From the NCBI RefSeq assembly GCF_001885585.1, contig NZ_LSRP01000096.1:124001-188000 (forward strand): DNA of 64,000 nt. The letters run 5' to 3'. Position 1 is the first letter of the stretch; every line of letters begins with the position of its first letter. The DNA is from Pararhizobium antarcticum (GTDB lineage: Bacteria; Pseudomonadota; Alphaproteobacteria; Rhizobiales; Rhizobiaceae). Shown here piece by piece: positions 36,174 through 44,288 of this stretch. Position numbers and translations under genes: made by a program. The notes beneath the pieces were generated by a model. That model did not search any database. It was not told the DNA's origin and saw only the letters and a program-made list of their open reading frames with translations.

Positions 36174-36491
36174 GAACTGTTGTTTCCCCACTAGACAAGA
36201 TTTTTCGTTGACCTGCTTTAGAGCAAGTTCGCTTTGAAATGAAGCACAAGCATGCAAACTTCATCCCGGTCTGTCCCATTCCTCCGTTCGAGGATAAGGC
36301 TAAATTCCGCCGTCGCATACATGATGGAGGTCTCAACAGCCAGAGATAAATGGCTTTGCCCCCAGATTCGACCCGTTTTCGGACCGCATGCGGCTCCAGT
36401 TCGGCTCTGCACTATTGAAAGCATTCGCAGCAAAAGTTATATCGGCAGTGGAAAAGCATTCTGCAATAGCTTGACGATCTGGATCTGCTGC
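36174..36491. promoter_or_regulatory. fabA-irr divergent regulatory region
   Basis: 318 bp without a gene. It contains a direct repeat AAAGCATTC at 36418-36426 and 36453-36461, and an imperfect palindrome AAGCATTCTGCAATAGCTT (36454-36472) 19 bases before the irr start. An imperfect dyad around TTTAGAGC and GCTTTGAAA lies at 36218-36239 on the fabA side. Irr autoregulation is a plausible use of the former. Confidence 0.4.
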
Positions 36492-36908
36492 ATGGCAACT
36501 GCACTCGACACCTGTTCGGAAGAACGTCTGCGCCACTCGGGCCTTCGGCCGACGCGACAGCGCATGGCGCTTGCCGACCTGATTTTTGCCAAGGGTGATC
36601 GCCATCTGACGGTGGAAGAACTTCACGAGGAAGCGGTCGCGGCCGGTGTGCCGGTGTCGCTGGCGACGGTGTACAACACGCTGCACCAGTTTACCGAAGC
36701 CGGCATGATCCGGGTGCTGGCCGTCGAGAGCGCAAAAACCTATTTCGACACGAATGTCTCGGACCATCATCATTTCTTCGTCGAGGGCCATAACGAGGTT
36801 CTCGACATTCCCGTCAACAATATTTCCATCGGCAATCTTCCTGAGCCTCCCGAGGGCATGGAGATCGCCCATGTCGATGTTGTCATCCGTCTGCGCCCGA
36901 AGCGCTAG
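36492..36908 (+). CDS. irr: Iron response regulator Irr (Fur family)
   Basis: A 138-aa Fur-superfamily regulator that represses or activates iron and heme genes when iron is limiting and is degraded in the presence of heme. The N-terminal winged helix includes LRPTRQRMALADLIF and VSLATVYNTLHQFTEAG; the His-rich heme-binding segment SDHHHFFVEGH is typical of Irr. The N-terminal CP heme regulatory motif of Bradyrhizobium Irr is absent, as in most Rhizobiaceae. The start at 36492 follows fabA-divergent DNA. Confidence 0.93.
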   Translation: MATALDTCSEERLRHSGLRPTRQRMALADLIFAKGDRHLTVEELHEEAVAAGVPVSLATVYNTLHQFTEAGMIRVLAVESAKTYFDTNVSDHHHFFVEGHNEVLDIPVNNISIGNLPEPPEGMEIAHVDVVIRLRPKR

Positions 36909-36919
36909 GCTGCCGTCCG

Positions 36920-37555
36920 CTACATGACATCGTCAGGATGCCTGCCGGGGCCGGCTCTCCCCGTGGGCAGCGTCCATCCGTAGCGCAGCGCCCCGCCGCG
37001 AACCAGGAACGCGGCCAAAATTCCGATCGCCGATGCGACGATCAGCGGTGCACCGAGCGCCGTTGCCCCGGTAAACATGCCCGAACCCACCAGTGCCGCC
37101 GTCACATAGATCTCCGGACGCAGGAGAACGGACGGCTCGCCGGCCAGGAGGTCGCGCAGGACGCCGCCAAAGGTCGCGGTCAGCATGCCGGTGACCATCG
37201 CAACGGCCGGAGAGCCCGTGGCCTCCAGTCCCTTTGCTGCCCCCATCACGCAATAGGCCGAGAGCCCGACCGCGTCGAGCCAGACCAGCAGCCGGTAGCG
37301 GGAGTGCATCAGGTGCGCCGACAGGAACACGGCAATACCGGCTGCCGTACAGACCAGAAGATAGATCGGGTTCGTGACCCAGAAGACGGGCGTGGCGCCG
37401 AGGATAACATCGCGCAACGTGCCGCCGCCAATACCCGTGACGGAGGCCAGGAAGACATAGCCGATGATGTCGAGCTGCTTGCGCGAGGCCGAAAGCGCGC
37501 CGGTGACGGCAAACACGGCAACGCCGGCATAGTCGAGAATTTCCAGTATCGGCAT
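36920..37555 (-). CDS. TRIC-type cation channel family membrane protein
   Basis: A 211-aa inner membrane protein of the UPF0126/YicG (bacterial TRIC) family. Two homologous halves each have a glycine-rich kinked helix, GIGGGTLRDVILG and TFGGVLRDLLAGE, which form the ion path in trimeric channels. About seven hydrophobic helices are present. It converges on irr with a gap of 11 bases. Confidence 0.9.
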   Translation of the reverse strand: MPILEILDYAGVAVFAVTGALSASRKQLDIIGYVFLASVTGIGGGTLRDVILGATPVFWVTNPIYLLVCTAAGIAVFLSAHLMHSRYRLLVWLDAVGLSAYCVMGAAKGLEATGSPAVAMVTGMLTATFGGVLRDLLAGEPSVLLRPEIYVTAALVGSGMFTGATALGAPLIVASAIGILAAFLVRGGALRYGWTLPTGRAGPGRHPDDVM

Positions 37556-37634
37556 GGTCAGGCTCCCTCATTCAAGGGCAGAAGGACCACATGGGACCGG
37601 TTGCGTCAACGGCCGGAACCGCCTTGCGGCGGTG

Positions 37635-38423
37635 CTATTGCGGGAAGATCGCATGCGTACGGCCACTGATGTAGTAGGCCAGAAGTCCGGTCCATTCGCG
37701 CAGGGCGGTGGTCGTCAGCTGTGCATTGAGCGATGGCTGGCTGAAGTCCGGCCAGAGGCTGACGCGACCGCTCGTCCGGTAGTCGGTCGGCCAGGGCACG
37801 ACGGGGATGCCCAGCTTGCGGAACAGGCCGACCGACCGGGGCATGTGGAAGGCGGAGGTCACCAGCAGACAGTTGCTGAGCGCGTTTCTCTCCAGCAGGT
37901 CCTTCGTATTGGCCGCATTCTCGAATGTCGTGCGCGACGTCTCGTCGCGAATCAGCCGGGCGGGGTCGATGCCGAAAGTTGAGAAAAAGGTGGTGGAGGC
38001 CTGCGCATCACCCTCATAGGCGCCGCTGAACGAGCCGTCACCGCCGGATACCAGGATACGGGCGTCGGGATAGAGCCGAGCCAGGCGCAGCCCCTCGATG
38101 AAGCGATCGGCAGACTGGTTGAATTCCAGGCCGCCGCGGGTGGCCATGACCTCGTTTTCGAAGGCGCCACCTAGAATAATGACGCAGGAGACGCTGTTCG
38201 GCGGATTTTGTGGGCGCGGAAAGCGGTTTTCAAGCGCCTGCAGCGCATAGCTGCCGGTGCTTGTGAACAATGTCAGGAACAAGAGCGTGACAGCCACCGC
38301 CGAAAAGAAACCGCGGGTTCGCTCAAATCCGGCTGCATCGAGCAGGATCGCGATAATCAGGCAGACGAACACCAGCGACAGCGGCTGGGCAAGCAACCAG
38401 AAAAGTTTTGACGCGAGAAACAT
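37635..38423 (-). CDS. YdcF/DUF218 family envelope protein
   Basis: A 262-aa protein with two N-terminal hydrophobic helices (LFWLLAQPLSLVFVCLIIAI and FFSAVAVTLLFLTLF) and a DUF218 domain: IILGGAFENEV, RILVSGGDGS, SRTTFENAANTKDLL and LLVTSAFHMPRS. Related proteins such as ElyC/SanA act in envelope biogenesis; the reaction is unknown. The start at 38423 directly precedes the first helix. Confidence 0.9.
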   Translation of the reverse strand: MFLASKLFWLLAQPLSLVFVCLIIAILLDAAGFERTRGFFSAVAVTLLFLTLFTSTGSYALQALENRFPRPQNPPNSVSCVIILGGAFENEVMATRGGLEFNQSADRFIEGLRLARLYPDARILVSGGDGSFSGAYEGDAQASTTFFSTFGIDPARLIRDETSRTTFENAANTKDLLERNALSNCLLVTSAFHMPRSVGLFRKLGIPVVPWPTDYRTSGRVSLWPDFSQPSLNAQLTTTALREWTGLLAYYISGRTHAIFPQ

Positions 38424-38531
38424 GATGCCTGAAGCTTCCGGTTTGAGGGCGACAACGTGCTGTTCTATCCGGGGGTGGACCACGAAACCCGCGCAACTGG
38501 CTGTCCGTTGCGCGGGAAATGCTGGCTCGGA

Positions 38532-39710
38532 TCAGGCGGCGGTTGCCGGTGCTGGCACTGGGGTTGCGCGATGGCGCCTCAGATAAAGGATCGCCGCCGC
38601 GAGCAGCGCACCGACGGCGATAATGGCGATCGCCAGAAGCGGCCGATAGGCGATCCATGCGATGGCAATGACCAGCGGCCCGAGCAGCAGGGTCAGGATC
38701 AGGGCAATTGCCGACGTGCCGAAGCCGACGATCGAGCCGACGAAGGGAATGACATCGGCAAGGATGCGAAGGATCGACAGCATCATGGCAAAGCCGATGA
38801 ACATGCCGACCAGTCCGCCAACGCGAACGAGCCATGTAATCATCGTGTTTTCGCTCTGTGCCGTCTCGAACATTTCGGCGGAGGAGGCGTTGCCGGCAGC
38901 GCTGAGGAACAGCGAGCGCCCGTTCGATGCCTTGTATTCGCCCAGCGTCGTCGCCTTCTGCGCGCCAACGAAGCTCGCCTGTGTGACGTCCTGCCGGGTG
39001 AAGCTGATCCGCAGGTCGCCGATTGCCGGGTTCTGGCGGTTCTGCGAGACATAGACGGTGACTCCATCGGCATTGACCGGCCTGTCGGTGCCAAGCGCTG
39101 CACGGATGCGCGCAATCGCGTCCGGGGTCAGTTTTACGGCGCTGTCCTCTCCCAGGTTCGCAACGGCCGCGCCATCCACGGTGAAGGCGCCGATCGTGGC
39201 GCTTTCAACTGTGAAGCGCTCGTTTTCGAAGGGCATTTGCGGGTTCTGATGGCCGTCCTGTATCCGGAAATCGGAGGAATCGACCTGGCTCGAACGCCAG
39301 GTCTTGCGGTAGCTGTAGGTGGTCACGGTCTCTTCGCCGCCGCCCAGCTTGGTTTCCGTCTTGCTCTCGCTCTGCTGCTCCCACTGGAACATCTCGACCT
39401 TACGCTCGATGCCCGCGGCGCCGTCCGCCGCAACGCCGAACATCGGATCCTCCGGCGTGCCGTCGGGTTTGACGGGGCCGGAAACATGGATGAGCTTGCC
39501 CTCATTGGCCGGATCGATGGCGCCGTTGTCGACCGAAACGACGATCCCTGCCCCTTCCGCAAGCGCCCTGTAGGTCTGCACCGAGCGACCCTCGTTCCAC
39601 GACAGGAGCCAGATCATTCCCAGCACCAGCAGCGGGCCGATCAAAAGGCCGACAAGGCCGCTCTTCAGGCGCGAAAACCAGGAGGTCGTTGTCGTCTCGG
39701 TAAAGCTCAT
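38532..39710 (-). CDS. TMEM43-family membrane protein
   Basis: A 392-aa protein with one N-terminal transmembrane helix (GLLIGPLLVLGMIWLLSW), a large soluble region to about residue 285 and three to four C-terminal helices (VRVGGLVGMFIGFAMMLSIL, IVGFGTSAIALILTLLLG and others). This arrangement and the motif LLSWNEGRSV are those of the TMEM43/LUMA family. The function in bacteria is unknown. The start at 39710 sits ahead of the first helix. Confidence 0.88.
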   Translation of the reverse strand: MSFTETTTTSWFSRLKSGLVGLLIGPLLVLGMIWLLSWNEGRSVQTYRALAEGAGIVVSVDNGAIDPANEGKLIHVSGPVKPDGTPEDPMFGVAADGAAGIERKVEMFQWEQQSESKTETKLGGGEETVTTYSYRKTWRSSQVDSSDFRIQDGHQNPQMPFENERFTVESATIGAFTVDGAAVANLGEDSAVKLTPDAIARIRAALGTDRPVNADGVTVYVSQNRQNPAIGDLRISFTRQDVTQASFVGAQKATTLGEYKASNGRSLFLSAAGNASSAEMFETAQSENTMITWLVRVGGLVGMFIGFAMMLSILRILADVIPFVGSIVGFGTSAIALILTLLLGPLVIAIAWIAYRPLLAIAIIAVGALLAAAILYLRRHRATPVPAPATAA

Positions 39711-39995
39711 AATATGTCCCCAATGGTTCCCGTCTAACAGAACGGGTGATGTCGCCAGCTTATTCACGTCGTGCTGTGCTATCAGAAAATAAGCAAAACT
39801 GAATAGACAGCCTGTCCCGGGAGGTAAAAACAATCGGGACGGATGTCGTTTTTCTGCCGGCGTGTTGCGCTCAGCACCACCGTGCGGCTCTCCGCCGAAT
39901 GCCCGGCCGCGACCTTCAGCCCCGCTGCACAATCCGTCAGTGCGCGATCAGGTCTGGTATCCGGCTGCGTCCTTGCGAAAGGTGCAGTCTCTCCG

Positions 39996-41009
39996 TCAGG
40001 CCGCGGTCATTTCCGCGCGGTACCAGTCGACGAAGCGCTTGACACCGTCCTCGACGGAAATCGTCGGCGTGAAGCCGGTCAGCGCCTGCAGCAGGTCGGG
40101 GGCGGCAAAGGTACGCGGAACGTCGCCCTGCTGCATCGGCAGCATGACACGGATGGCCGCCTTGCCAACGGCAGCCTCTACCGTTTCGACAAACCGCATC
40201 AATTCAACCGGTTGCCCGCCGCCGATATTGACGATGCGAAACGGCGCATGCCGCGACAGTGTATCGCCGAAAGTGTCGGCGACCGCGCGATTGTCCGGCG
40301 CAGGAACCACCTGCATCAGCCGGACGATGGCTTCGACGAGATCGTCGATATAGGTGAAATCGCGGCTCATCCGGCCTTCGCCATAGATCTCGATGGGCCG
40401 CCCGTTCAAAATCGCATCGACGAATTTGAACAACGCCATGTCGGGGCGCCCCCAGGGGCCGTAGACCGTGAAGAACCGGAAGGCGGTCGTCGGGATCTGG
40501 TGCAGATGCGCATAGCTGTGCGCCATCAGTTCCATCGATTTTTTCGTTGCCGCATAGATCGTCATCGGCTCGTCGGCGCGGTCGGTCTCGGCGAAGGGCA
40601 CCTTTTCATTGGCGCCGTAGATCGACGATGTCGAGGCGAGCAGCAGGTGCTGCGGCTTCAGCTTGTGCGCCAGTTCAAGCACGTTCCACGAACCGGTGAG
40701 GTTGGAATCGACGTAGGCCTTTGGGTTTTCCAAGCTGTAGCGAACGCCCGCCTGCGCCGCCAGATGCACGATCACATCCGGCTCGCCAAGCTCTGCCGCC
40801 CGGTCCAGCGCGTCCTTGTCCTCGAGCATGCCGATGACGGGCCTAAAGCCGTTGGAGCGTGCAAGGATGGCGTGCCGCCGCTGCTTCAGCCGAATATCGT
40901 AATAGGGCGTCATGCCGTCAAAGCCGGTGACGAAATGGCCGTCGTCGAGCAGTCGCTTTGCCAGATGGAAACCGATGAAACCTGCCGTTCCCGTAATCAG
41001 ATAGCGCAC
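39996..41009 (-). CDS. lpsL: UDP-glucuronate 4-epimerase-like NAD-dependent epimerase
   Basis: A 337-aa extended SDR enzyme converting UDP-glucuronate to UDP-galacturonate for lipopolysaccharide or exopolysaccharide. NAD-binding motif [14 protein letters not shown], catalytic Ser region [10 protein letters not shown] and Tyr-x3-Lys in [16 protein letters not shown] are present, and [19 protein letters not shown] is typical of the glucuronate epimerases. The symbol follows the rhizobial LpsL; substrate is inferred from family. It starts at 41009 beside the acyltransferase region. Confidence 0.9.
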   Translation of the reverse strand: MRYLITGTAGFIGFHLAKRLLDDGHFVTGFDGMTPYYDIRLKQRRHAILARSNGFRPVIGMLEDKDALDRAAELGEPDVIVHLAAQAGVRYSLENPKAYVDSNLTGSWNVLELAHKLKPQHLLLASTSSIYGANEKVPFAETDRADEPMTIYAATKKSMELMAHSYAHLHQIPTTAFRFFTVYGPWGRPDMALFKFVDAILNGRPIEIYGEGRMSRDFTYIDDLVEAIVRLMQVVPAPDNRAVADTFGDTLSRHAPFRIVNIGGGQPVELMRFVETVEAAVGKAAIRVMLPMQQGDVPRTFAAPDLLQALTGFTPTISVEDGVKRFVDWYRAEMTAA

Positions 41010-41173
41010 GTCCGCTCCTTGATGCTCAGCCTGCGCGTTCCGTCTGGTTTGTCAGGCACCCGTCTTTTGGCGATATCACATGCCAAACGCAAGGGATTTG
41101 CTGGACAAGCGCTGCGTCTGCCGACGGAATGAACCGCTCCGCATGAGGAAACCAAAGTCGTGCTGGTGGAGGA

Positions 41174-41195
41174 TTGGTGGAGACAGGCGGGATCG
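41174..41195. repeat. tRNA-Ala 3'-end direct repeat (candidate att scar, left)
   Basis: This 22-bp stretch matches the 3' end of the tRNA-Ala gene (42495-42516) at 19 of 22 positions in the same orientation, including the TGGTGGAG that encodes the acceptor end and CCA. There is no tRNA 5' part next to it. Together the two copies flank the acyltransferase gene, the geometry left by integration at a tRNA 3' end. Confidence 0.55.
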
Positions 41196-41277
41196 GAGCT
41201 ACCCGTGCTTACCTTTCGTTGAATAATACACCGTAGGTTGCGGGCATTGATGCGGTGTGAAGATTGCGGAGAATGCC

Positions 41278-42453
41278 ATGAAGAGCTTTGGAGCGATGCT
41301 GGTTATTTATGGGGGCTTTGGCCCCGGCTTCAATTTCGTGCGTATTGCGCTGGCTTTTTCCATTGTTTTCTACCACGTTCTTACAAATTCCGGCCACTGG
41401 GCGTTGGCGCATGGCCCAGTGCTGTGGTTCTTGGAATACAGCTTGGTGCCGATGTTTTTTGCATTGAGCGGCTTTCTGATTACCGGAAGTGCCCAGCGTC
41501 TCAGTCTGGAGAATTTCCTGCTTAATCGTGCACTGCGCATCGTTCCAGCGCTTGCGGTCGATATTCTCGTCTGCGCCTTCATCATCGGTCCAGCCGTCAC
41601 CACGCTGTCGCTTGGCGATTATTTCACCGATGCAGGCTTCTACTCTTATATGCTGAACATAATCGGCTTAGTGCATTTTCAACTGCCAGGCGTCTTCACG
41701 GACCTGCCGATGCCGCAGGTCAACGGTGCGCTGTGGACCATTCCCTGGGAGATCAACTGCTACATTGTCATGTCGGTCTTGATGCTGACCAGAATGGTGC
41801 GCCGCGCAGAAGCGACCGTGCTACTTCTGGCGATCTTCATCGTCGCGGGCCTTGCAATCGAGCATTTCGGGCCCGCTGAGACCGGTGACGGTATCCATGT
41901 GCTTTTTGTTGGACGTGGCGCCCAGCTTATCACGCCTTTCCTGTGCGGGGTCCTTGCTTATCAGTTGCGCAACAGAATCCCCATGACAAGACTACTGTTT
42001 GTTGTCTGTCTCTCCATTGCACTTGCGGCGATGGTCCTTCTCGATACGAACGCAACCGAAAGTGTCGCAAGCCGCCTGATTGTGATGCCTGTCCTGACCT
42101 ACATCACCATTTACGCAGGTCTGACGCGGCTGCCACTTCCGAAGATAGTGGAGGGCGGCGATTATTCCTATGGCGTCTATCTCTATCACGTACCCTTGAT
42201 ACAACTCGCCATCCTGCTCGGGCCGCCTGTCCTTGTCGGGACGGCACTCGGTATCGTCGTGTTGACAGTGCTGGTGAGCGCCACGGTCCTCTGCGTCGCC
42301 GCAGGCTCCTGGCACTTGATCGAGAAGCCGATCCTGTCTCTGAGGAAGCGGTATTCGCTGGCAGGCAGAATGATCGGACACAGCGGTCGCTCCGGCCTGA
42401 CATCAGACCAATCAGGCGCCAAGTCCAAAGTTGAGCCGCAGAAAGCAACGTAG
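41278..42453 (+). CDS. Acyltransferase-3 (OafA/YrhL-like) membrane protein
   Basis: A 391-aa polytopic protein with about ten hydrophobic segments that transfers acetyl or other acyl groups to extracellular polysaccharide or lipid. The N-terminal FNFVRIALAFSIVFYHV carries the catalytic His of the family and the motif FFALSGFLITGSA follows; LNRALRIVPALAVDI and GDYSYGVYLYHVPL are also typical. The ATG at 41278 after GGAG is preferred to the GTG at 41257. The base composition looks lower in GC than its neighbours and the gene is bracketed by a tRNA 3'-end repeat. Confidence 0.88.
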   Translation: MKSFGAMLVIYGGFGPGFNFVRIALAFSIVFYHVLTNSGHWALAHGPVLWFLEYSLVPMFFALSGFLITGSAQRLSLENFLLNRALRIVPALAVDILVCAFIIGPAVTTLSLGDYFTDAGFYSYMLNIIGLVHFQLPGVFTDLPMPQVNGALWTIPWEINCYIVMSVLMLTRMVRRAEATVLLLAIFIVAGLAIEHFGPAETGDGIHVLFVGRGAQLITPFLCGVLAYQLRNRIPMTRLLFVVCLSIALAAMVLLDTNATESVASRLIVMPVLTYITIYAGLTRLPLPKIVEGGDYSYGVYLYHVPLIQLAILLGPPVLVGTALGIVVLTVLVSATVLCVAAGSWHLIEKPILSLRKRYSLAGRMIGHSGRSGLTSDQSGAKSKVEPQKAT

Positions 42454-42495
42454 AAAAAAACCTACTGCTTCGAATATTGGCAGGAAAAAGGAGTT

Positions 42496-42571
<76 letters not shown>

Positions 42572-42773
42572 ATAACGGGTCCGGCAAGGCCGGTTTCCGG
42601 GAAGTCCGCTTCGGCTGTTCGCCTTGGCGGGTGGCGGCTTAATACTTCCGCTTCCGGAAGATGGCAAGCCTTAAAAAGACGACCGCGACGATTTTATTAC
42701 AAGACCGCGGATGCGGCTTCCGCTTTGCCGTGAAATCGGCACGCGGAAGCCATTCTCAAGATTTTCGAGGCGG

Positions 42774-43160
42774 TTAAACCTCGTCGTCGTCGTCCGAAAC
42801 GCCGATCAGGTCGCTCAGTTCGTCATCATCGTCATCTTCGTCGGCTTCGAGAAAGGTGTCGTCATCATCGGCATCGATCTCGACATCGTCGTCGCCCAGA
42901 TCCGGGATGTCGTCGCCGCTGGCTTCGCCATCGGCTTCTTCCAGCGAAACAAGTTCGACTTCAGTGTTCTCGGTATCGACTTCTGCGACTTCCTCTTCCT
43001 CGGCCTTTTCAAGAACCTTGGCGACCGATGTCTCTTCGAAATAAGACAGCGGATAGGATTTGCCGGTATAGGGGGAAACGATCGGATCCTTGTTCAGGTC
43101 GTAGAACTTACGGCCTGTCTCCGGATCGATGCGCTTTGTTCCAAGTTGCGGTTTTGCCAC
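42774..43160 (-). CDS. TIGR02300-family acidic protein
   Basis: A 128-aa protein. The conserved N-terminal part has LGTKRIDPETGRKFYDLNKD followed by PIVSPYTGKSYPL, the TIGR02300 signature of alphaproteobacteria; the rest is low-complexity Asp/Glu (VEIDADDDDTFLEADEDDDD). The function is unknown. The start is a GTG at 43160. It is normally encoded next to aroA-cmk-rpsA in rhizobia; here only cmk-rpsA remain. Confidence 0.9.
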   Translation of the reverse strand: MAKPQLGTKRIDPETGRKFYDLNKDPIVSPYTGKSYPLSYFEETSVAKVLEKAEEEEVAEVDTENTEVELVSLEEADGEASGDDIPDLGDDDVEIDADDDDTFLEADEDDDDDELSDLIGVSDDDDEV

Positions 43161-43529
43161 GCTTCAAAGCCTCTTGAATGGCCGGTGGAACCGGCATTTG
43201 CCGGTTTCCCGGCGGTTGAAGGGTAAAAGAATTAGCCGGTCCCCATAATCGTCTTGTCCCGCTCTGTCAAAGGCTAACTTGGTGGCGGGGCGGCCAGCCC
43301 CTTGTTTGCCGGCCAAGATGGCCGTTATGCCACGTAAAGACCCCGCCGGGCGACTATCGCCGCCTCAGACAATTACAATTGCATGGCCTGCACGCTGTGC
43401 CTGGAAACTGGGGGCCTGGAAACTGGGGGCCTGGAAACTGGGGGCCTGGAAACTGGGGGCCTGGAAACTGGGGCTTGAACTTCACGGCGCGGACTGGTTT
43501 AGAGGCCGCTTCAGACTACCGGAGGTTCC
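43161..43529. other. Intergenic region TIGR02300 to cmk
   Basis: 369 bp between divergent genes. It contains an inverted repeat AACCGGCA-TT-TGCCGGTT at 43189-43206 close to the TIGR02300 start, and the minisatellite at 43401-43474. An open frame from a TTG at 43279 runs through the repeat and stops as ATGA on the cmk start. I see no aroA sequence, although aroA usually occupies this place in related genomes. Confidence 0.6.
43401..43474. repeat. 15-bp minisatellite, about five copies
   Basis: The unit CTGGAAACTGGGGGC is repeated at 43401, 43416, 43431 and 43446 without change, and a fifth 14-base copy at 43461 lacks one G. Being 15 bp long it keeps a reading frame open and would encode the pentapeptide GAWKL repeatedly on the plus strand. 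It ends 55 bases before the cmk start. Confidence 0.95.
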
Positions 43530-44162
43530 ATGACGTTCATCATCGCCATCGACGGACCCGCTGCAGCGGGCAAGGGCACGCTGTCGCGCCGGATTGCGGA
43601 GGAATATGGCCTCCATCATCTCGATACGGGCCTCACCTACCGGGCAACGGCCAGGGCGCTGCTGGATGCCGGCTTGCCGCTTGATGACGAGCTGGTGGCC
43701 GAGGGCGTGGCGCGCGATGTCGAACTGGCCGGGCTCGATCGCTCGGTTCTGTCTCAGCACTCGGTCGGCGAGGCGGCTTCGAAGATTGCGGTGATGCCGG
43801 CCGTGCGTCGGGCGCTGGTCGAGGCGCAGCGGGCATTTTCGGTGCGCGAACCCGGCACGGTGCTGGATGGCCGCGATATCGGCACGGTCGTCTGCCCCGA
43901 TGCGCCGGTGAAGCTCTATGTCACGGCATCGGCCGAAGTCCGGGCCCGAAGGCGCTTCGATGAGATCGTCGCAAACGGTGTTCCTGCCGATTTTCTCGAG
44001 ATCCTCGCCGATATCGTCAAGCGCGACGAGCGCGACATGGGCCGGGCAGACAGTCCTTTGCGCCCCGCCCCCGATGCACACTTGCTAGATACCTCCGAAA
44101 TGAGTATAGAGGCGGCGTTCCAGGCGGCGCGCATGATTATCGACGCTGCCCGAAACAAATAA
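43530..44162 (+). CDS. cmk: Cytidylate kinase
   Basis: A 210-aa nucleotide kinase phosphorylating CMP and dCMP. The P-loop is [19 protein letters not shown] (residues 4-22); [28 protein letters not shown] and [16 protein letters not shown] are family motifs. GGAGG five bases before the ATG at 43530 sets the start. It lies upstream of rpsA as in most bacteria, with a minisatellite directly before it. Confidence 0.97.
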   Translation: MTFIIAIDGPAAAGKGTLSRRIAEEYGLHHLDTGLTYRATARALLDAGLPLDDELVAEGVARDVELAGLDRSVLSQHSVGEAASKIAVMPAVRRALVEAQRAFSVREPGTVLDGRDIGTVVCPDAPVKLYVTASAEVRARRRFDEIVANGVPADFLEILADIVKRDERDMGRADSPLRPAPDAHLLDTSEMSIEAAFQAARMIIDAARNK

Positions 44163-44288
44163 GCATTCGCATGTTCCGTCCCCGCGCCGGCTTGGCTCCT
44201 CCTCACGGAGAGAGCGGATGGACCATCGGATTTGATCAACACCAGCCACCGGCGCCTGTGCCCCTCGCGGCACACACCAGGAGTTTTA

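Noticed and set aside
43318-43380. Remnant of the aroA N-terminus (MPRKDPAGRLSPP)
   Set aside because: The similarity to AroA N-termini is too weak and lacks the conserved GDKSISHR motif.
43401-43474. CRISPR-like array
   Set aside because: Units are 15 bp, directly joined without spacers, and no cas genes are in the window; it is a minisatellite.
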